A stretch of 31,320 nucleotides of DNA, taken from JAZDKP01 sp043802925. Its GTDB lineage: Bacteria > Fibrobacterota > OXYB2-FULL-49-7 > JAEUSG01. This document shows positions 31,266-31,320 of the stretch, piece after piece; positions within the stretch are counted from its first letter, which is position 1; every line of letters begins with the position of its first letter. Both the position numbers and the translations under genes were made by a program. The notes under the pieces are model-generated. The model was given only the letters and a program-made list of their open reading frames with translations. It was not told where the DNA came from and ran no database searches. The stretch lies in the NCBI GenBank assembly GCA_043802925.1, contig JAZDKP010000247.1, forward strand, positions 1 to 31,320. The letters run 5' to 3'.

Positions 31266-31320
31266 ATGTCCCCTCGGATTCGGCAGGCCCGTCATATGCG
31301 ACGGGCCATTGCCCAGCAGC
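31266..31320 (+). CDS. Start of an unidentified gene, truncated by the window edge
   Basis: AAGGAGG lies 5 nt before the ATG at 31266, an excellent ribosome-binding site, and TATTAT at 31240-31245 could be a -10 box. The first 18 residues are basic (MSPRIRQARHMRRAIAQQ) and too short to identify. The frame continues beyond the window. Confidence 0.6.
   Translation, partial: MSPRIRQARHMRRAIAQQ

Noticed and set aside
1..31320. tRNA, rRNA, CRISPR array or complete insertion sequence
   Set aside because: Looked for on both strands by eye; no cloverleaf, repeat-spacer array, transposase or flanking duplication was found. A computed search would be needed to exclude degraded copies.

Overview
The window is a chromosomal stretch of high-GC bacterial DNA with dense coding, short intergenic gaps, and no rRNA, tRNA, CRISPR array or intact insertion sequence. 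The likely source is an uncultured Gram-negative bacterium of the FCB superphylum, perhaps near Fibrobacterota. Three observations support this. Two large secreted proteins end in a PNPFNP-type C-terminal domain. One protein carries a PorV/PorQ-like outer-membrane barrel domain. The elongation factor G is of the mitochondrial EF-G1 / spdEFG1 type. The phylum is inference; no marker gene in the window settles it.

Layout. 1-3583: a divergent pair of secreted proteins, a truncated CBM9-like protein on the minus strand and a TIGR03790-family protein with a C-terminal sorting-like domain on the plus strand. 3674-4581: a YkgJ-type cysteine-cluster protein overlapping the rRNA pseudouridine synthase rluE, followed by a G/C-rich hairpin repeat. 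4816-6985: an orphan lipoprotein with a possible sigma-54 promoter and a clear terminator, then a CDF metal transporter behind a consensus sigma-70 promoter, coupled to a zinc-ribbon protein. 7211-10001: EF-G and a RecA-like ATPase. 10164-12062: a large secreted protein behind a perfect CRP-type palindrome.

12188-16610 is the best-defined functional unit. An Rrf2-family regulator with a cysteine triad overlaps metX, which overlaps metW, followed by cysK and metY. Together they make cysteine and homocysteine by direct sulfhydrylation. A promoter with an internal palindrome precedes the unit and a terminator ends it. 16694-19473 holds aroD, a CapA-like phosphoesterase, a composite hairpin repeat and an RluA-family pseudouridine synthase. 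19458-24952 (minus) holds the most unusual gene, a 1044-residue fusion of a PorV-like domain, a TPR-like segment, a 5'-nucleotidase-like domain whose metal ligands appear lost, and a TolB-like propeller. Upstream of it lie an M28-type peptidase and a PilZ protein. 25017-31320 holds a YciB-like membrane protein, a lipoprotein ApbE, an AAA ATPase behind an AT-rich gap, a Dus enzyme, a long bulged hairpin, a Gfo/Idh oxidoreductase, a decayed Fic gene and the start of one more gene.

The strongest candidates for something undescribed are the 1044-residue fusion with its apparently dead phosphoesterase domain, the 26-bp bulged hairpin at 29213-29273, and the dispersed hairpin repeat that provides the ribosome-binding region of one gene. 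No intergenic gap exceeds 300 bases; the longest are 26702-26985 and 29193-29469.
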